A DNA stretch of 17,908 bases. Origin: CANLDA01 sp964021645. Its GTDB lineage: Bacteria; Pseudomonadota; Alphaproteobacteria; Rhodobacterales; Rhodobacteraceae. Where the stretch lies: positions 1 to 17,908 of the forward strand of contig CAXIAD010000060.1 of the NCBI GenBank assembly GCA_964021645.1. The letters are read 5' to 3'. A program made the position numbers and the translations under genes. The notes below the pieces were generated by a model, which saw nothing but the letters and a program-made list of their open reading frames with translations, searched no databases and was not told where the DNA came from. Each line of letters starts with the position of its first letter. Position 1 is the stretch's first letter. This document shows positions 1 to 7,379 of this stretch, piece after piece.

Positions 1-15
1 TCACAGCGAAAACAA

Positions 16-49
16 GATACGCCAGCCCTGAATTCAGGGCTGGCGTATC
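16..49 (-). terminator. Perfect 34-bp palindrome, terminator of the downstream end of the c-type haem gene
   Basis: Positions 16-49 are a perfect inverted repeat: a 15-bp stem (GATACGCCAGCCCTG and its complement) closing an AATT loop. Read on the minus strand it lies 35 nt beyond the stop codon of the 84-1526 gene and is followed by TTGTTTTC, so it has the hairpin plus U-rich tail of a Rho-independent terminator. On the plus strand it is followed by AGTCATTG, with no T-tract, so termination is predicted in the minus direction only. Confidence 0.85.
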
Positions 50-83
50 AGTCATTGCGGTTATTTTCGGGGTTGCGCGCGAC

Positions 84-1526
84 TTATTTTGCGCGTCCCG
101 GAATTGCCCAAGAGAAATCACTTAGCATTACACCGTCAAAACACGAACTTTTCGCGGTGAGCGGAGACAAAAGCCCCGGGCAATCATCGGTTTGATATCC
201 GGTTGTTCCTTTGGTTTTCCCAAATGGATAGCCCGCGCGCTGGTGACAATTCCGGCAGCTTGTGGCGATCGGATGCGTTACCCCTTCGATATAGGGATTC
301 ACCGAAATCTTTAGGTTACCATCCGGCTCTGGTTTGGTTTGGGTGCCCTGCGTCAGCAGATAGTTCTGCCAAGGGCCAACCGCATCGGGCAACACTGGCC
401 GATCCAGCGCATAGGGGCCGTCATTGGGGGCCTGCGACCACCATGTGCTTTGCAATGTCCACGTTGGCACCTCTTTGGTAAAGACATGCATCGCGACCGA
501 TACAAGATAATCTCCAGGCCCAAAGGACTCGTTATATAGCCAATGACTCGCCGCGTTCAGGATCGCTTTGTCTTCGTCGTTAAAGGCATCCCAATCCTTT
601 TGGGTGATCTTGTGATGATAGAAATCGTCGATCGAAACAACTGGTGCGGTGACGGTGCGCGTTGCCATTGGCTCGCCGCCAAATTCCAACACACCATACA
701 AGAACGAAACCTCCGCTTCTTTCTTTTGTGAATTTCCGGGGTCAATCGCCACAACCTCATCCCAGATTTCATAGCCCCAATAGCCCGGGAAATCGGATTT
801 GAATTGCTTACTATTCAACCATGGCAATGCTGTCAGGCCATCTTGTTTAACGGGCCAATACATATGTTTGGTGAAAACTGCCTCAGCTGGCAGGTCGATA
901 TTTTCCTTATCCTTTTTCAGCGCCTCTAATGTTGAAACCTGGTTTAGCCCCCCTGTTTCAATCGCCTCGAAACTGACGGCAGACATGGATTCCGTCGCGA
1001 TCATGATATCGCCGTTAAAGGCGAAATAGCTGCCATCATATAGCGAAAGCCCCTGTTTTGTCTCCTTCAGCGCATCCTTATATGCCTTCTGGACAGGCTC
1101 GGGAATTGGATACTTCGGCCCATCGGTGCCCACGGGAACCTCGGCAGTATTCACCGGAGCAGTACGCGCCAAAACGGAATTGGGTGACATTTTGATCGAC
1201 ACTGGGTGCTTGGCTGGTTGTGCCTTATCCTGTGGAAATGCCTGTGATCCCGTCGGCCAACTGATCCATAGCGGCCAAGAATTTGCCTCGCTCGGCTTTA
1301 GCGGTTGCATGATCCCCGCCCAAAGTTTCCAGCCATGCGCACGCACCGCGGCCCGGTCATCTTGGTCAACCGCTGCCTGAAGCGCTTTGGTGTTTTCAAA
1401 GAAACCATAGCCGGGCGGAATGGGGGTATAATCAGGCCGGCTTTCTTGTGCAGACAGCGGCAGCGTAAAAGATATCAGCCCAGCCACCGTGGCTAGGGCC
1501 GAAAATGAGGTTCGTATCGGAAACAT
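84..1526 (-). CDS. Exported protein with a single C-terminal c-type haem motif
   Basis: A 480-residue protein with a clear Sec signal peptide (MFPIRT, hydrophobic core about residues 8-23, cleavage probably after LSA near residue 26), so it should act in the periplasm. The only recognisable cofactor site is CRNCH at residues 424-428, followed by QRAGYP, a CxxCH covalent haem attachment motif. Two further cysteines (near residues 449 and 462) lie beyond it. The roughly 400 residues before the haem site are rich in Trp, Tyr and Pro and match no enzyme family I can name. The ATG at 1526 is supported by AGGA eight bases upstream on the minus strand. It is followed by its own strong terminator and preceded by a gap of nearly 300 nt, so it is probably monocistronic. 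A role in electron transfer or in an unassigned periplasmic redox reaction is inference. Reality of the gene is near certain; the specific function is unknown. Confidence 0.85.
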   Translation of the reverse strand: MFPIRTSFSALATVAGLISFTLPLSAQESRPDYTPIPPGYGFFENTKALQAAVDQDDRAAVRAHGWKLWAGIMQPLKPSEANSWPLWISWPTGSQAFPQDKAQPAKHPVSIKMSPNSVLARTAPVNTAEVPVGTDGPKYPIPEPVQKAYKDALKETKQGLSLYDGSYFAFNGDIMIATESMSAVSFEAIETGGLNQVSTLEALKKDKENIDLPAEAVFTKHMYWPVKQDGLTALPWLNSKQFKSDFPGYWGYEIWDEVVAIDPGNSQKKEAEVSFLYGVLEFGGEPMATRTVTAPVVSIDDFYHHKITQKDWDAFNDEDKAILNAASHWLYNESFGPGDYLVSVAMHVFTKEVPTWTLQSTWWSQAPNDGPYALDRPVLPDAVGPWQNYLLTQGTQTKPEPDGNLKISVNPYIEGVTHPIATSCRNCHQRAGYPFGKTKGTTGYQTDDCPGLLSPLTAKSSCFDGVMLSDFSWAIPGRAK

Positions 1527-1823
1527 GTGGTTATCCTAATGCATTGCCAAAACGGCTAGTTTGGAAACAACTACACCCAAGCTAGGCGTCACCTGCGTAG
1601 AGGTAGTGAGGTCATTGAAAAACAACTCAGGCTTGAGTTTGCGTCAGTCTTTGCTCGCTTGCAAGGAAAGGTTGCAACAAATTTCGCCCGCAAAGGTTGC
1701 GACCCGTGCCACAAGCCAGCGCTTTGGCCCCTCGCCTGCCCCATTGGGCCACGATCAAATCTCAGTAAAATTCCGTGAATGCAGCGCCCCAATATCAGAT
1801 GGCTTTGGCCTGCCTCTGAACGC
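1527..1823. other. Intergenic gap with no supported gene
   Basis: The gap separates two minus-strand genes and should contain the promoter of the haem protein gene. I see no convincing coding frame or RNA gene. It holds two copies of AAAGGTTGC (around 1665 and 1695) about 29 bp apart, which are too weak to assign. Open frames crossing it on either strand lack family resemblance and ribosome binding sites. Confidence 0.5.
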
Positions 1824-2486
1824 TTACAAATTGCTCTCTTCGCCAATCGCATATCGAATGCAAAACCCGATCACTGCCAGACTGATCAACAACCACAGCC
1901 CACCCCAAATAATCGTGGACCCGCCGAACCGCTCCGCCAACATATAGGCATCAGATCGAAGCTCAGAGCGCGCAATCGTATCGCTGAAAATATCGTAAGG
2001 CACGTAAATCACACTAGAAAGCCCGATAATGCGCAAAACAAAATCATTGATTGTACGACTTAAAAACCACGCCGTTGCCAGCATCGCCAACCCCGTCACA
2101 CCGCAAAACAACAGCGGAAAAATGTCGCGGATATAAAATATCGTGACAAACAGGGTGATCACACCAAACACCCCCAATGTCGCGCGATCCGCATGGGTTT
2201 TCATAGCGATCAACAGCAACATCACCCCCAGAACAAGCGACCCCAAATAGCCCGCCGTCAGAATGGCAAACTCATTCCCGCCGCGCGTGATCGCATAGCC
2301 CCCCTCTTGCACCGACAAAGAGATGGAAACAATTGATCCGCCAGTAAACACAGCGGCGAATGCGTGCGATAACTCATGCATAAACACCACGAGGATCTTA
2401 AGCGGGAAAACCACAGGCGTGCCCCACAGGGCAAACACAACCAGCGTGATCAAGATAAGTTGCCAATGGCCTTTTAAGGTTTTCAT
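1824..2486 (-). CDS. M50B-like intramembrane metallopeptidase
   Basis: About 220 residues, almost entirely membrane-embedded, with roughly six hydrophobic segments. The active-site signature is HELSH (zinc ligands and catalytic Glu of an HExxH metalloprotease) inside the second hydrophobic segment, followed by FTGGSIVSISL, then YAITRGG and LTAGYLGSLVLG. This order (HExxH, Gly-rich turn, GYLG helix) matches the Peptidase_M50B-like family. A later ND pair (in RTINDFVL) may supply the third zinc ligand, but this is uncertain. An upstream GTG at 2504 is also in frame; the ATG at 2486 (MKTLKGHW) is preferred because homologous proteins begin shortly before the first helix. No substrate is suggested by the neighbours. 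It is divergent from the Imm11-like gene. Confidence 0.75.
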   Translation of the reverse strand: MKTLKGHWQLILITLVVFALWGTPVVFPLKILVVFMHELSHAFAAVFTGGSIVSISLSVQEGGYAITRGGNEFAILTAGYLGSLVLGVMLLLIAMKTHADRATLGVFGVITLFVTIFYIRDIFPLLFCGVTGLAMLATAWFLSRTINDFVLRIIGLSSVIYVPYDIFSDTIARSELRSDAYMLAERFGGSTIIWGGLWLLISLAVIGFCIRYAIGEESNL

Positions 2487-2647
2487 GCGGCCATCACAAA
2501 CCACAACCGCAGGCTTGTCAATTCAACAGGGCCAACGATACAGCAGACCCATTGTCGAAAAGTATTTTCAGGCAATCGGGCTTGATGTAAACTTGAACGA
2601 CTTCAACCTAAGAATGATCACTATGCAGTATTTGGAAAACCTGTGAT

Positions 2648-3334
2648 ATGAAATGCTACGAGATCAAACTCCGCCGGGACAGTCCTTTTGGATGCGGCAT
2701 CCAGTGGTCGCGTGACCAATCTTATGACGGCATATTCATTCAACCCGTTCCCAAACAGGAATGGGATCCGCACCACGATTTCCGTTACGAAGATGGCGGG
2801 GTTCTCTCCTACGGGGCTCTTGTTAAATGCAGTAAATTGACCGCTAAAACGAAACTAAACCTCCAAAAACTCTGGGTTGTAACAACAACCAGAATTGATG
2901 CGCCTCATGATGTGCTGGGGGATTATTCGATCCTCTTAAACAATCTGCCTTTGGTCTCGGCCCGCCTGAAATCCATATTGCAGGAACAAGACAGCGGCCT
3001 TTTTGAATTTGTATCAATTCCAAACGTCTGGGACACAGCTCGCAATGGCCCAGTTAAAGGTGGCCCGTTTTATCTGGCGAATGTGCTCAATAGACTTGAT
3101 GTTTGGGATATGGACGAAACCATCATTGACTCTATTACGCGCGATGACGGCAGCACCCTAAATTTGCTTAGAATAACCACCGCTACCGTTATGCGCTCAA
3201 AAATCGCCACTGCGCTTGTCTGGAGAGACCCCCTAACAGGGCATGTAATATGCACAGAGACCTTCAAAAATCTGCTCGAAAACGCGGGTGTCGAAGGATG
3301 GGATTTTTACACTCTCAAGGTCTCGGACAAATAA
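2648..3334 (+). CDS. Imm11/DUF1629-like immunity protein, orphan
   Basis: A 228-residue soluble protein with no signal peptide or membrane segment. The C-terminal two thirds follow the pattern I associate with the Imm11 (DUF1629, MXAN_0049-type) immunity family: LVSARLKSIL near residue 100, FYLANVLNRLDVWDM near residue 140, and the closing stretch HVICTETFKNLLENAGVEGWDFYTL. Family members are thought to neutralise toxins delivered by neighbouring cells or by self, and usually sit next to a polymorphic toxin. No toxin gene is visible on either side: the left neighbour is a divergent protease and the right neighbour a convergent membrane protein. The gene is more AT-rich in codon choice than the housekeeping genes of this window (many AAA, AAT, ATT), which suits recent acquisition. 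The ribosome binding site is weak (GGAAAA about ten bases upstream). Family assignment is by eye. Confidence 0.65.
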   Translation: MKCYEIKLRRDSPFGCGIQWSRDQSYDGIFIQPVPKQEWDPHHDFRYEDGGVLSYGALVKCSKLTAKTKLNLQKLWVVTTTRIDAPHDVLGDYSILLNNLPLVSARLKSILQEQDSGLFEFVSIPNVWDTARNGPVKGGPFYLANVLNRLDVWDMDETIIDSITRDDGSTLNLLRITTATVMRSKIATALVWRDPLTGHVICTETFKNLLENAGVEGWDFYTLKVSDK

Positions 3335-3438
3335 CAATTTGGGAGGGGATTTCGGGCGACCAGATCCAATTTTCAGGCCAATTTATCTGGCAGCCTATGC
3401 CCGGCATATGCCAAACCTACCGATCCTTGCAAAACCGT

Positions 3439-3981
3439 TTAGCGTTGTTTCCAATGCGCGATATCCGGCCCCTGCGGGCTTGAATTTGGATCAACCTTAA
3501 GTGTTTCAACGGTCAGCCCCGCGATGTCTCCAAACGCCCGCCGTATCCCTGCGATTTCGGGCGCGTCGCGGTGCAAGGCAACCAATTCTGTCAAAACACC
3601 ATCCCCATCCAGTGTATAAAAATGCACGAATTTATTCCCCTCAATCGTGCCCGATTTTCGGTTACTTCTGATCGAGGAGGCAAGGTATTCCCCGACCGGA
3701 TGGTTTGGCTTTATGGCTATGTCGCGGTGTCCCAAAAATGTCGGCACCGACAAAACCCTGGCGTGTATCGTTAACATTGGCGTGCGCCATGCATTGATGA
3801 AACCGCCCCCCACCACGCAGGCTCCGACAAAACCAACTGCACTCAGGGTAAGGGTCACAAGGTCAATGTCCGCCCCGCCAAGGATGACCATAATCGCACC
3901 CCCGCAAGCGGCCGCGATGATCAACACCCCCATGCCCGCAATCACTGCACCATCAGGCCGCTTGAATTCAGCTTTTGTCAC
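3439..3981 (-). CDS. Small membrane protein with a cytoplasmic C-terminal domain, function unknown
   Basis: About 180 residues. Two hydrophobic helices near the N-terminus (VIAGMGVLIIAAACGGAIMVIL and LTLSAVGFVGACVVGGGFINA) are followed by a soluble domain of about 110 residues with alternating beta-like stretches (MLTIHARVLSVPTF, KFVHFYTLDGDG, TELVALHRDA). This resembles small two-helix proteins with a PH-like or bPH domain, but I recognise no diagnostic motif. Two in-frame GTG starts exist, 3990 and 3981. The later one is preferred because GGAAAG at 3991-3996 sits nine bases before it but directly abuts the earlier one. It is convergent with the Imm11-like gene. Confidence 0.7.
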   Translation of the reverse strand: MTKAEFKRPDGAVIAGMGVLIIAAACGGAIMVILGGADIDLVTLTLSAVGFVGACVVGGGFINAWRTPMLTIHARVLSVPTFLGHRDIAIKPNHPVGEYLASSIRSNRKSGTIEGNKFVHFYTLDGDGVLTELVALHRDAPEIAGIRRAFGDIAGLTVETLKVDPNSSPQGPDIAHWKQR

Positions 3982-4321
3982 GCGCGTCACCTTTCCAACT
4001 CACTCCCAAGAGATATCATCGCGCATCCACTTTTCAAACACCACTCCCCTTAACAGGTGGCCAGTTAACAGATGGCCAGACAAAACAGGAGGCCAACCAG
4101 AACAGGGGATAAGCCAGCTCGCCGCGCCCTCAACTTGTGACAGCCACGGCGTGATCCATCACAGATGCTCTTGGTCCCAGATATGACCGGCCCAGAACGG
4201 CACACCGCATTGGCGCATCTTTCGGTTTTCCACATCTTGGCCCGGCTCTTGCCATAGGATTGCCATGCTAATGCGGCTGAATGCCCCAACAGATTGCCAA
4301 AGTTCGCAAAGGCCAGCCGCT
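3982..4321. other. Intergenic gap with short imperfect tandem repeats
   Basis: This lies between two divergent genes, so it should hold both promoters. It contains three imperfect repeats of AACAGRTGGCCAG-type units at 4052-4066, 4067-4081 and 4084-4098, with a fourth degenerate AACAGGGG at about 4101, and a GTTAAC palindrome between two TGGCCA palindromes. No coding frame in the gap has a supporting ribosome binding site or family resemblance. Confidence 0.5.
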
Positions 4322-5629
4322 ATGAACATGCACAACCCCGCCGTCATCGCCCCCCCCGCCCCGCGCGGGATGCAGGAGATGAAACTGCCTGTCACCATGA
4401 TGCGAGACATTTTGTTGAAAACCATGTTTCGCAAAAATATCGACATGGTCAGCGATGTTGCCCGCGCCATTTGCCTGCCCAATTCGGTCACACAAGAGTT
4501 GATCGACATTGCCCGCACGCAAAAACTGCTGGAGGCAACAGGCACCCTAAACGCAAACAACGGCAACGAAATGGGCTATCAACTCACCGATGCAGGTAAA
4601 ACCCGCGCGCTGGATGCCCTCAAGCAATCCGAGTATTTTGGCGCAATGCCGGTGCCGCTGGATGTCTACCGCGAGCAGGTCAAACGTCAATCCATCCGTA
4701 ATATCCAAATCACCCGCCAGCAATTGACCGATGCGATGGGCCACCTCGTGCTGCCCTCCGATCTGTTGGGTAATCTTGGCCCCGCCGTCAGCTCTGGCCG
4801 CTCAATCCTGATGTACGGCCCGCCCGGCAACGGTAAATCCTCAATCTCCAACGGTATCCGCGACGCGATGGGCGATAAAATCTTTGTGCCCCGCGCCATT
4901 GAATACGCAGGTCAGGTCATCACCGTCTATGATCCCATCGTTCACTCCAAGGCCGAGGCCGAGGTGGACGACCCCAATTCCCTGCGCCGCAAACGTGGCT
5001 TTGACACGCGGTACGTGCGCTGTGACCGCCCCACCGTGATCACCGGCGGTGAGCTGTCCCTCGATATGCTCGACCTCGTTTATAACCCGACCGCCCGCAC
5101 CTATCAGGCCCCGCTGCAACTCAAATCCACCGGCGGCATCTTTATCGTCGACGATTTGGGCCGTCAGGCCGAACCGCCTCAATCGCTGGTCAACCGCTGG
5201 ATCGTTCCCCTTGAGGAAAGCAAAGACATCCTCGCCCTGCAATCAGGCGAGAAATTCGAGGTGCCATTCGATACGCTGGTGATTTTCTCCACCAACTTCC
5301 ACCCCAACAAAATCTTTGACCAAGCAGCCCTGCGCCGGATTTTCTACAAAATCAAAATCGACGGCCCCGATCAGGAAAACTTCCTGAAAATCTTCGCCAT
5401 GATCGCCCGCAAAAAAGGCATGCCTCTGGATGAAGACACCCTGATCCACCTGCTGAAATTCAAATACCCCACCATCGACAACGTCTATGCCAACTATCAG
5501 CCGGTCTTCCTCATCGACCAAATGATCGCCATTTGCGAGTTTGAGGGCATGCCCTATCAAATGACCCCGGACCTCATTGACCGCGCCTGGGCAAACATGT
5601 TCGTTAAGGAAGAACATATCGTCAATTGA
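4322..5629 (+). CDS. AAA+ ATPase with N-terminal helical domain, function unassigned
   Basis: A 435-residue cytoplasmic ATPase. An N-terminal region of about 150 residues (with a winged-helix look: MMRDILLKTMF, VTQELIDIARTQKLLEATG, GYQLTDAGKTRALDAL) precedes a AAA+ core: Walker A GPPGNGKSS at residues 166-174, Walker B IFIVDDLG with Asp277-Asp278, sensor-1 Asn325 in FSTNFHP, and a probable arginine finger pair at about residues 339-340 (ALRRIF). The DD rather than DE in Walker B is a noticeable deviation. The annotated start is the ATG at 4322, nine bases after AAAGG; an upstream in-frame ATG at 4265 adds 19 low-quality residues without a ribosome binding site. It is followed by the dehydrogenase gene 67 nt later on the same strand and may be co-transcribed. 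I cannot name a pathway; ATPases of this build often remodel partner proteins. Confidence 0.85.
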   Translation: MNMHNPAVIAPPAPRGMQEMKLPVTMMRDILLKTMFRKNIDMVSDVARAICLPNSVTQELIDIARTQKLLEATGTLNANNGNEMGYQLTDAGKTRALDALKQSEYFGAMPVPLDVYREQVKRQSIRNIQITRQQLTDAMGHLVLPSDLLGNLGPAVSSGRSILMYGPPGNGKSSISNGIRDAMGDKIFVPRAIEYAGQVITVYDPIVHSKAEAEVDDPNSLRRKRGFDTRYVRCDRPTVITGGELSLDMLDLVYNPTARTYQAPLQLKSTGGIFIVDDLGRQAEPPQSLVNRWIVPLEESKDILALQSGEKFEVPFDTLVIFSTNFHPNKIFDQAALRRIFYKIKIDGPDQENFLKIFAMIARKKGMPLDEDTLIHLLKFKYPTIDNVYANYQPVFLIDQMIAICEFEGMPYQMTPDLIDRAWANMFVKEEHIVN

Positions 5630-5696
5630 TCCGTATCACGCCGCCCTCTCACAGGCCGCGCAATCGGGCCACACCTGCATAGGGGCAACCTAAATC

Positions 5697-6524
5697 ATGG
5701 ATCTGTCAGGCATCGGAATCGCGGGCTGTGGCCGTATGGGGGGCCCCATGCTCGCCGCCTTGAATGCGGCCAAACTCGCGGCAACCGGCTACGATATCCG
5801 TCCCTATTCCGAGATCGCACAACAAGCCCAACAGCACATGCGCCCGCTCGCGCCCTTCACCGCCGATCTGCGCATCCTTATCAGCGTGGTGCGCGACATT
5901 GACCAAACCGATGACCTGCTGTTTGGCACCCAAAACCTCAGCATTGCGCCGAACCTGCAAACCGTGATCATCTCCTCCACCCTGTCACCGCGCTATGTGC
6001 GGGGTCTGCGCGACCGCATTCCCCCCCATATTACGCTGATTGATGCGCCCATGTCTGGGGCCGCCATCGCCGCCCAAGAGGCGCGGCTTTCCTTCATGCT
6101 CGGCGGCACGCCTCAATCGCTGGATGACCACCAACCGCTCTTTGATGCCATGGGCGCGCATTTTCACCGCATGGGTGCCTTCGGCGCGGGCATGCAGGCC
6201 AAGGTGCTGAACAACCTGCTTGCCGCCAGCAATACGGCGATGACACGCCTTGTACTTGACTGGGCGGATGACGCTGGCCTGAACGAGGCAGCCCTGCTCT
6301 CTCTTATCCACACATCATCAGGCCAAAACTGGCTGGCCTCAGGCTTTGATCAGATAGAATTTGCCCGCGATGGCCTGCGCGAGGATAACACCATCGCCAT
6401 TCTGGTCAAAGACGTCGCCAGCGCGCTGGATGCCGCCCCCGATGGGGCCGATACCCGCCTGCCCGAAACCGTGCAATCCGCGATCCGTCAGCTAAAACCG
6501 CGTCCAAAACCAGAAACGCCATAA
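5697..6524 (+). CDS. NAD(P)-dependent beta-hydroxyacid dehydrogenase (3-hydroxyisobutyrate dehydrogenase family)
   Basis: A 275-residue Rossmann-fold oxidoreductase. The dinucleotide-binding loop is GCGRMG at residues 10-15, with an acidic residue in GYDIRP after the second strand. The family substrate-binding stretch appears as DAPMSGAAIAAQEARLSFMLGG, and the catalytic lysine is Lys169 in AKVLNNLLAASN. These are the signatures of the 3-hydroxyisobutyrate / tartronate semialdehyde / 6-phosphogluconate-like family, which oxidises beta-hydroxyacids reversibly. At 275 residues it is slightly shorter than typical members (about 290-300). The ATG at 5697 follows AGGGG with an 11-base gap. It may be in an operon with the AAA+ gene. 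It converges with the DinB-family gene, with only six bases between the stop codons. The substrate cannot be read from sequence. Confidence 0.88.
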   Translation: MDLSGIGIAGCGRMGGPMLAALNAAKLAATGYDIRPYSEIAQQAQQHMRPLAPFTADLRILISVVRDIDQTDDLLFGTQNLSIAPNLQTVIISSTLSPRYVRGLRDRIPPHITLIDAPMSGAAIAAQEARLSFMLGGTPQSLDDHQPLFDAMGAHFHRMGAFGAGMQAKVLNNLLAASNTAMTRLVLDWADDAGLNEAALLSLIHTSSGQNWLASGFDQIEFARDGLREDNTIAILVKDVASALDAAPDGADTRLPETVQSAIRQLKPRPKPETP

Positions 6525-6530
6525 CCTGCC

Positions 6531-7046
6531 CTACAGCTCCAAATAGCTCTCCGGCATAAACGGTACATCCGTGTCCCCCGGCTTGGCACCCGATGCGGTC
6601 AACATTGCGTGGATTTGCCCGCGATGATGGGTCTGATGATTGAACAACTGCAAAACCAACATTGTCTTTGGCTTGGTGACATCGCGACCCACCGCGCCGG
6701 AATACCAACTCAAATCACCGTCAAACCAATCCGGCGACACCTCATGCGCCCATTGCAGAATGCGCAGATCAAAAACACGGCGCGCGGCGCAAAATGCATC
6801 CCAATCCGTGATCATATCCGACGATTCAGGAATGCCCGTCGTTGGGGCCACTGTTCCGGCAAACCGGCTTAGCCAGATTTGATCCCCCCAAAACAGATGC
6901 GAAAACGTGCGCTCGATGGAACCAAAGAACGCGCCCCGATCCTCGCGCCGTGCGTCCCCCGTCAGCGTGCTTGCCGCTGCCGTCAGATTGTCGTTCTGCC
7001 ACAGATTATAGCGCGCCATCATCAGAACGTATTGCGTGTTAGGCAT
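6531..7046 (-). CDS. DinB-family metal-binding four-helix protein
   Basis: A 171-residue soluble protein of the DinB / YfiT-like four-helix bundle family. It opens with ARYNLWQNDNL, as many members do. The likely metal-binding triad is His50 (in TFSHLFWGD), His137 and His141 (in NHQTHHRGQ), the family's hallmark histidines, with His140 as an alternative. Members include thiol-dependent transferases (bacillithiol- or mycothiol-linked in other phyla) and damage-inducible proteins of unknown role. In alphaproteobacteria the partner is unclear. The ATG at 7046 has an excellent ribosome binding site, GAGGGAG, about eight bases upstream. A T9/G8 homopolymer lies about 30 bp before the start. Confidence 0.88.
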   Translation of the reverse strand: MPNTQYVLMMARYNLWQNDNLTAAASTLTGDARREDRGAFFGSIERTFSHLFWGDQIWLSRFAGTVAPTTGIPESSDMITDWDAFCAARRVFDLRILQWAHEVSPDWFDGDLSWYSGAVGRDVTKPKTMLVLQLFNHQTHHRGQIHAMLTASGAKPGDTDVPFMPESYLEL

Positions 7047-7077
7047 TTGATTGCTCCCTCAATTTCGACCGGTCCCA

Positions 7078-7094
7078 TTTTTTTTTGGGGGGGG
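7078..7094. repeat. T9-G8 homopolymer junction upstream of the DinB-family gene
   Basis: Nine T followed by eight G on the plus strand (then TGG). Read in the direction of the DinB-family gene this is C8-A9, about 30-50 bases before its start codon, in the probable 5' untranslated or promoter region. Such tracts are prone to slipped-strand length change. Confidence 0.8.
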
Positions 7095-7182
7095 TGGTTT
7101 TCACTGAACCATCACCAAGAATTCCGCGCAAGACCGCAGTGTTTTGACCCTTGTTAACCACCCACTCGCCCCCAGGGTGTAG

Positions 7183-7315
7183 TTTGTACAAAATCGGGGG
7201 GTGTTTTGTACGTTTTGTACAAAACACGCCTTTGTAAACACGCCGCACCTTGCGGTCATGGATTGCAAATCCACAAGCGATTGTGCGGCGCTGTTGCGTG
7301 AAACGGGTTTTGTAC
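7183..7315. promoter_or_regulatory. Cluster of TTTGTAC palindromes and half-sites upstream of pcs
   Basis: Four TTTGTAC elements lie in 133 bp. TTTGTACAAA (7183-7192) is a 10-bp palindrome. TTTTGTACAAAA (7213-7224) is a 12-bp palindrome, preceded directly by another GTTTTGTAC (7203-7211). A further TTTTGTAC is at 7308-7315. The central pair also forms an 11-bp inverted repeat, 7201-7211 with 7217-7227, around GTTTT. This density of one palindromic word suggests a transcription factor operator cluster serving pcs, the DinB-family gene, or both. I cannot name the factor. Confidence 0.45.
7241..7290. other. Long interrupted hairpin of unknown role
   Basis: Three nested stems share one axis: CGCCGCAC (7241-7248) with GTGCGGCG (7283-7290), CTTG (7249-7252) with CAAG (7274-7277), and TGGATT (7259-7264) with AATCCA (7268-7273) closing a GCA loop. 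The tip resembles a tRNA-Cys anticodon arm (TTGCAAA), but no D- or T-arm can be drawn, so it is not a tRNA. It has no T-tract on either side. It could be a structured 5' leader of pcs, a cruciform, or a dispersed intergenic repeat. Confidence 0.4.
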
Positions 7316-7379
7316 GTTCGCCGCGGGGATGCCGAACCGTGGTTAACACAGCATGCGTTGCGCGATTCGCTGTTAACTG

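Noticed and set aside
2323..2646. 107-codon plus-strand ORF ending just before the Imm11-like gene, considered as a toxin remnant
   Set aside because: Most of it is antisense to the M50B-like gene, and its short unique tail has no recognisable toxin motif.
4140..4170. CRP-like site GTGATCCATCAC
   Set aside because: The half-sites GTGA and TCAC are four bases apart, not six, so it does not fit a CRP operator.
7251..7282. Partial tRNA-Cys
   Set aside because: Only an anticodon-arm-like tip is present. No D-arm, T-arm or TTC loop can be drawn inside the outer stem.
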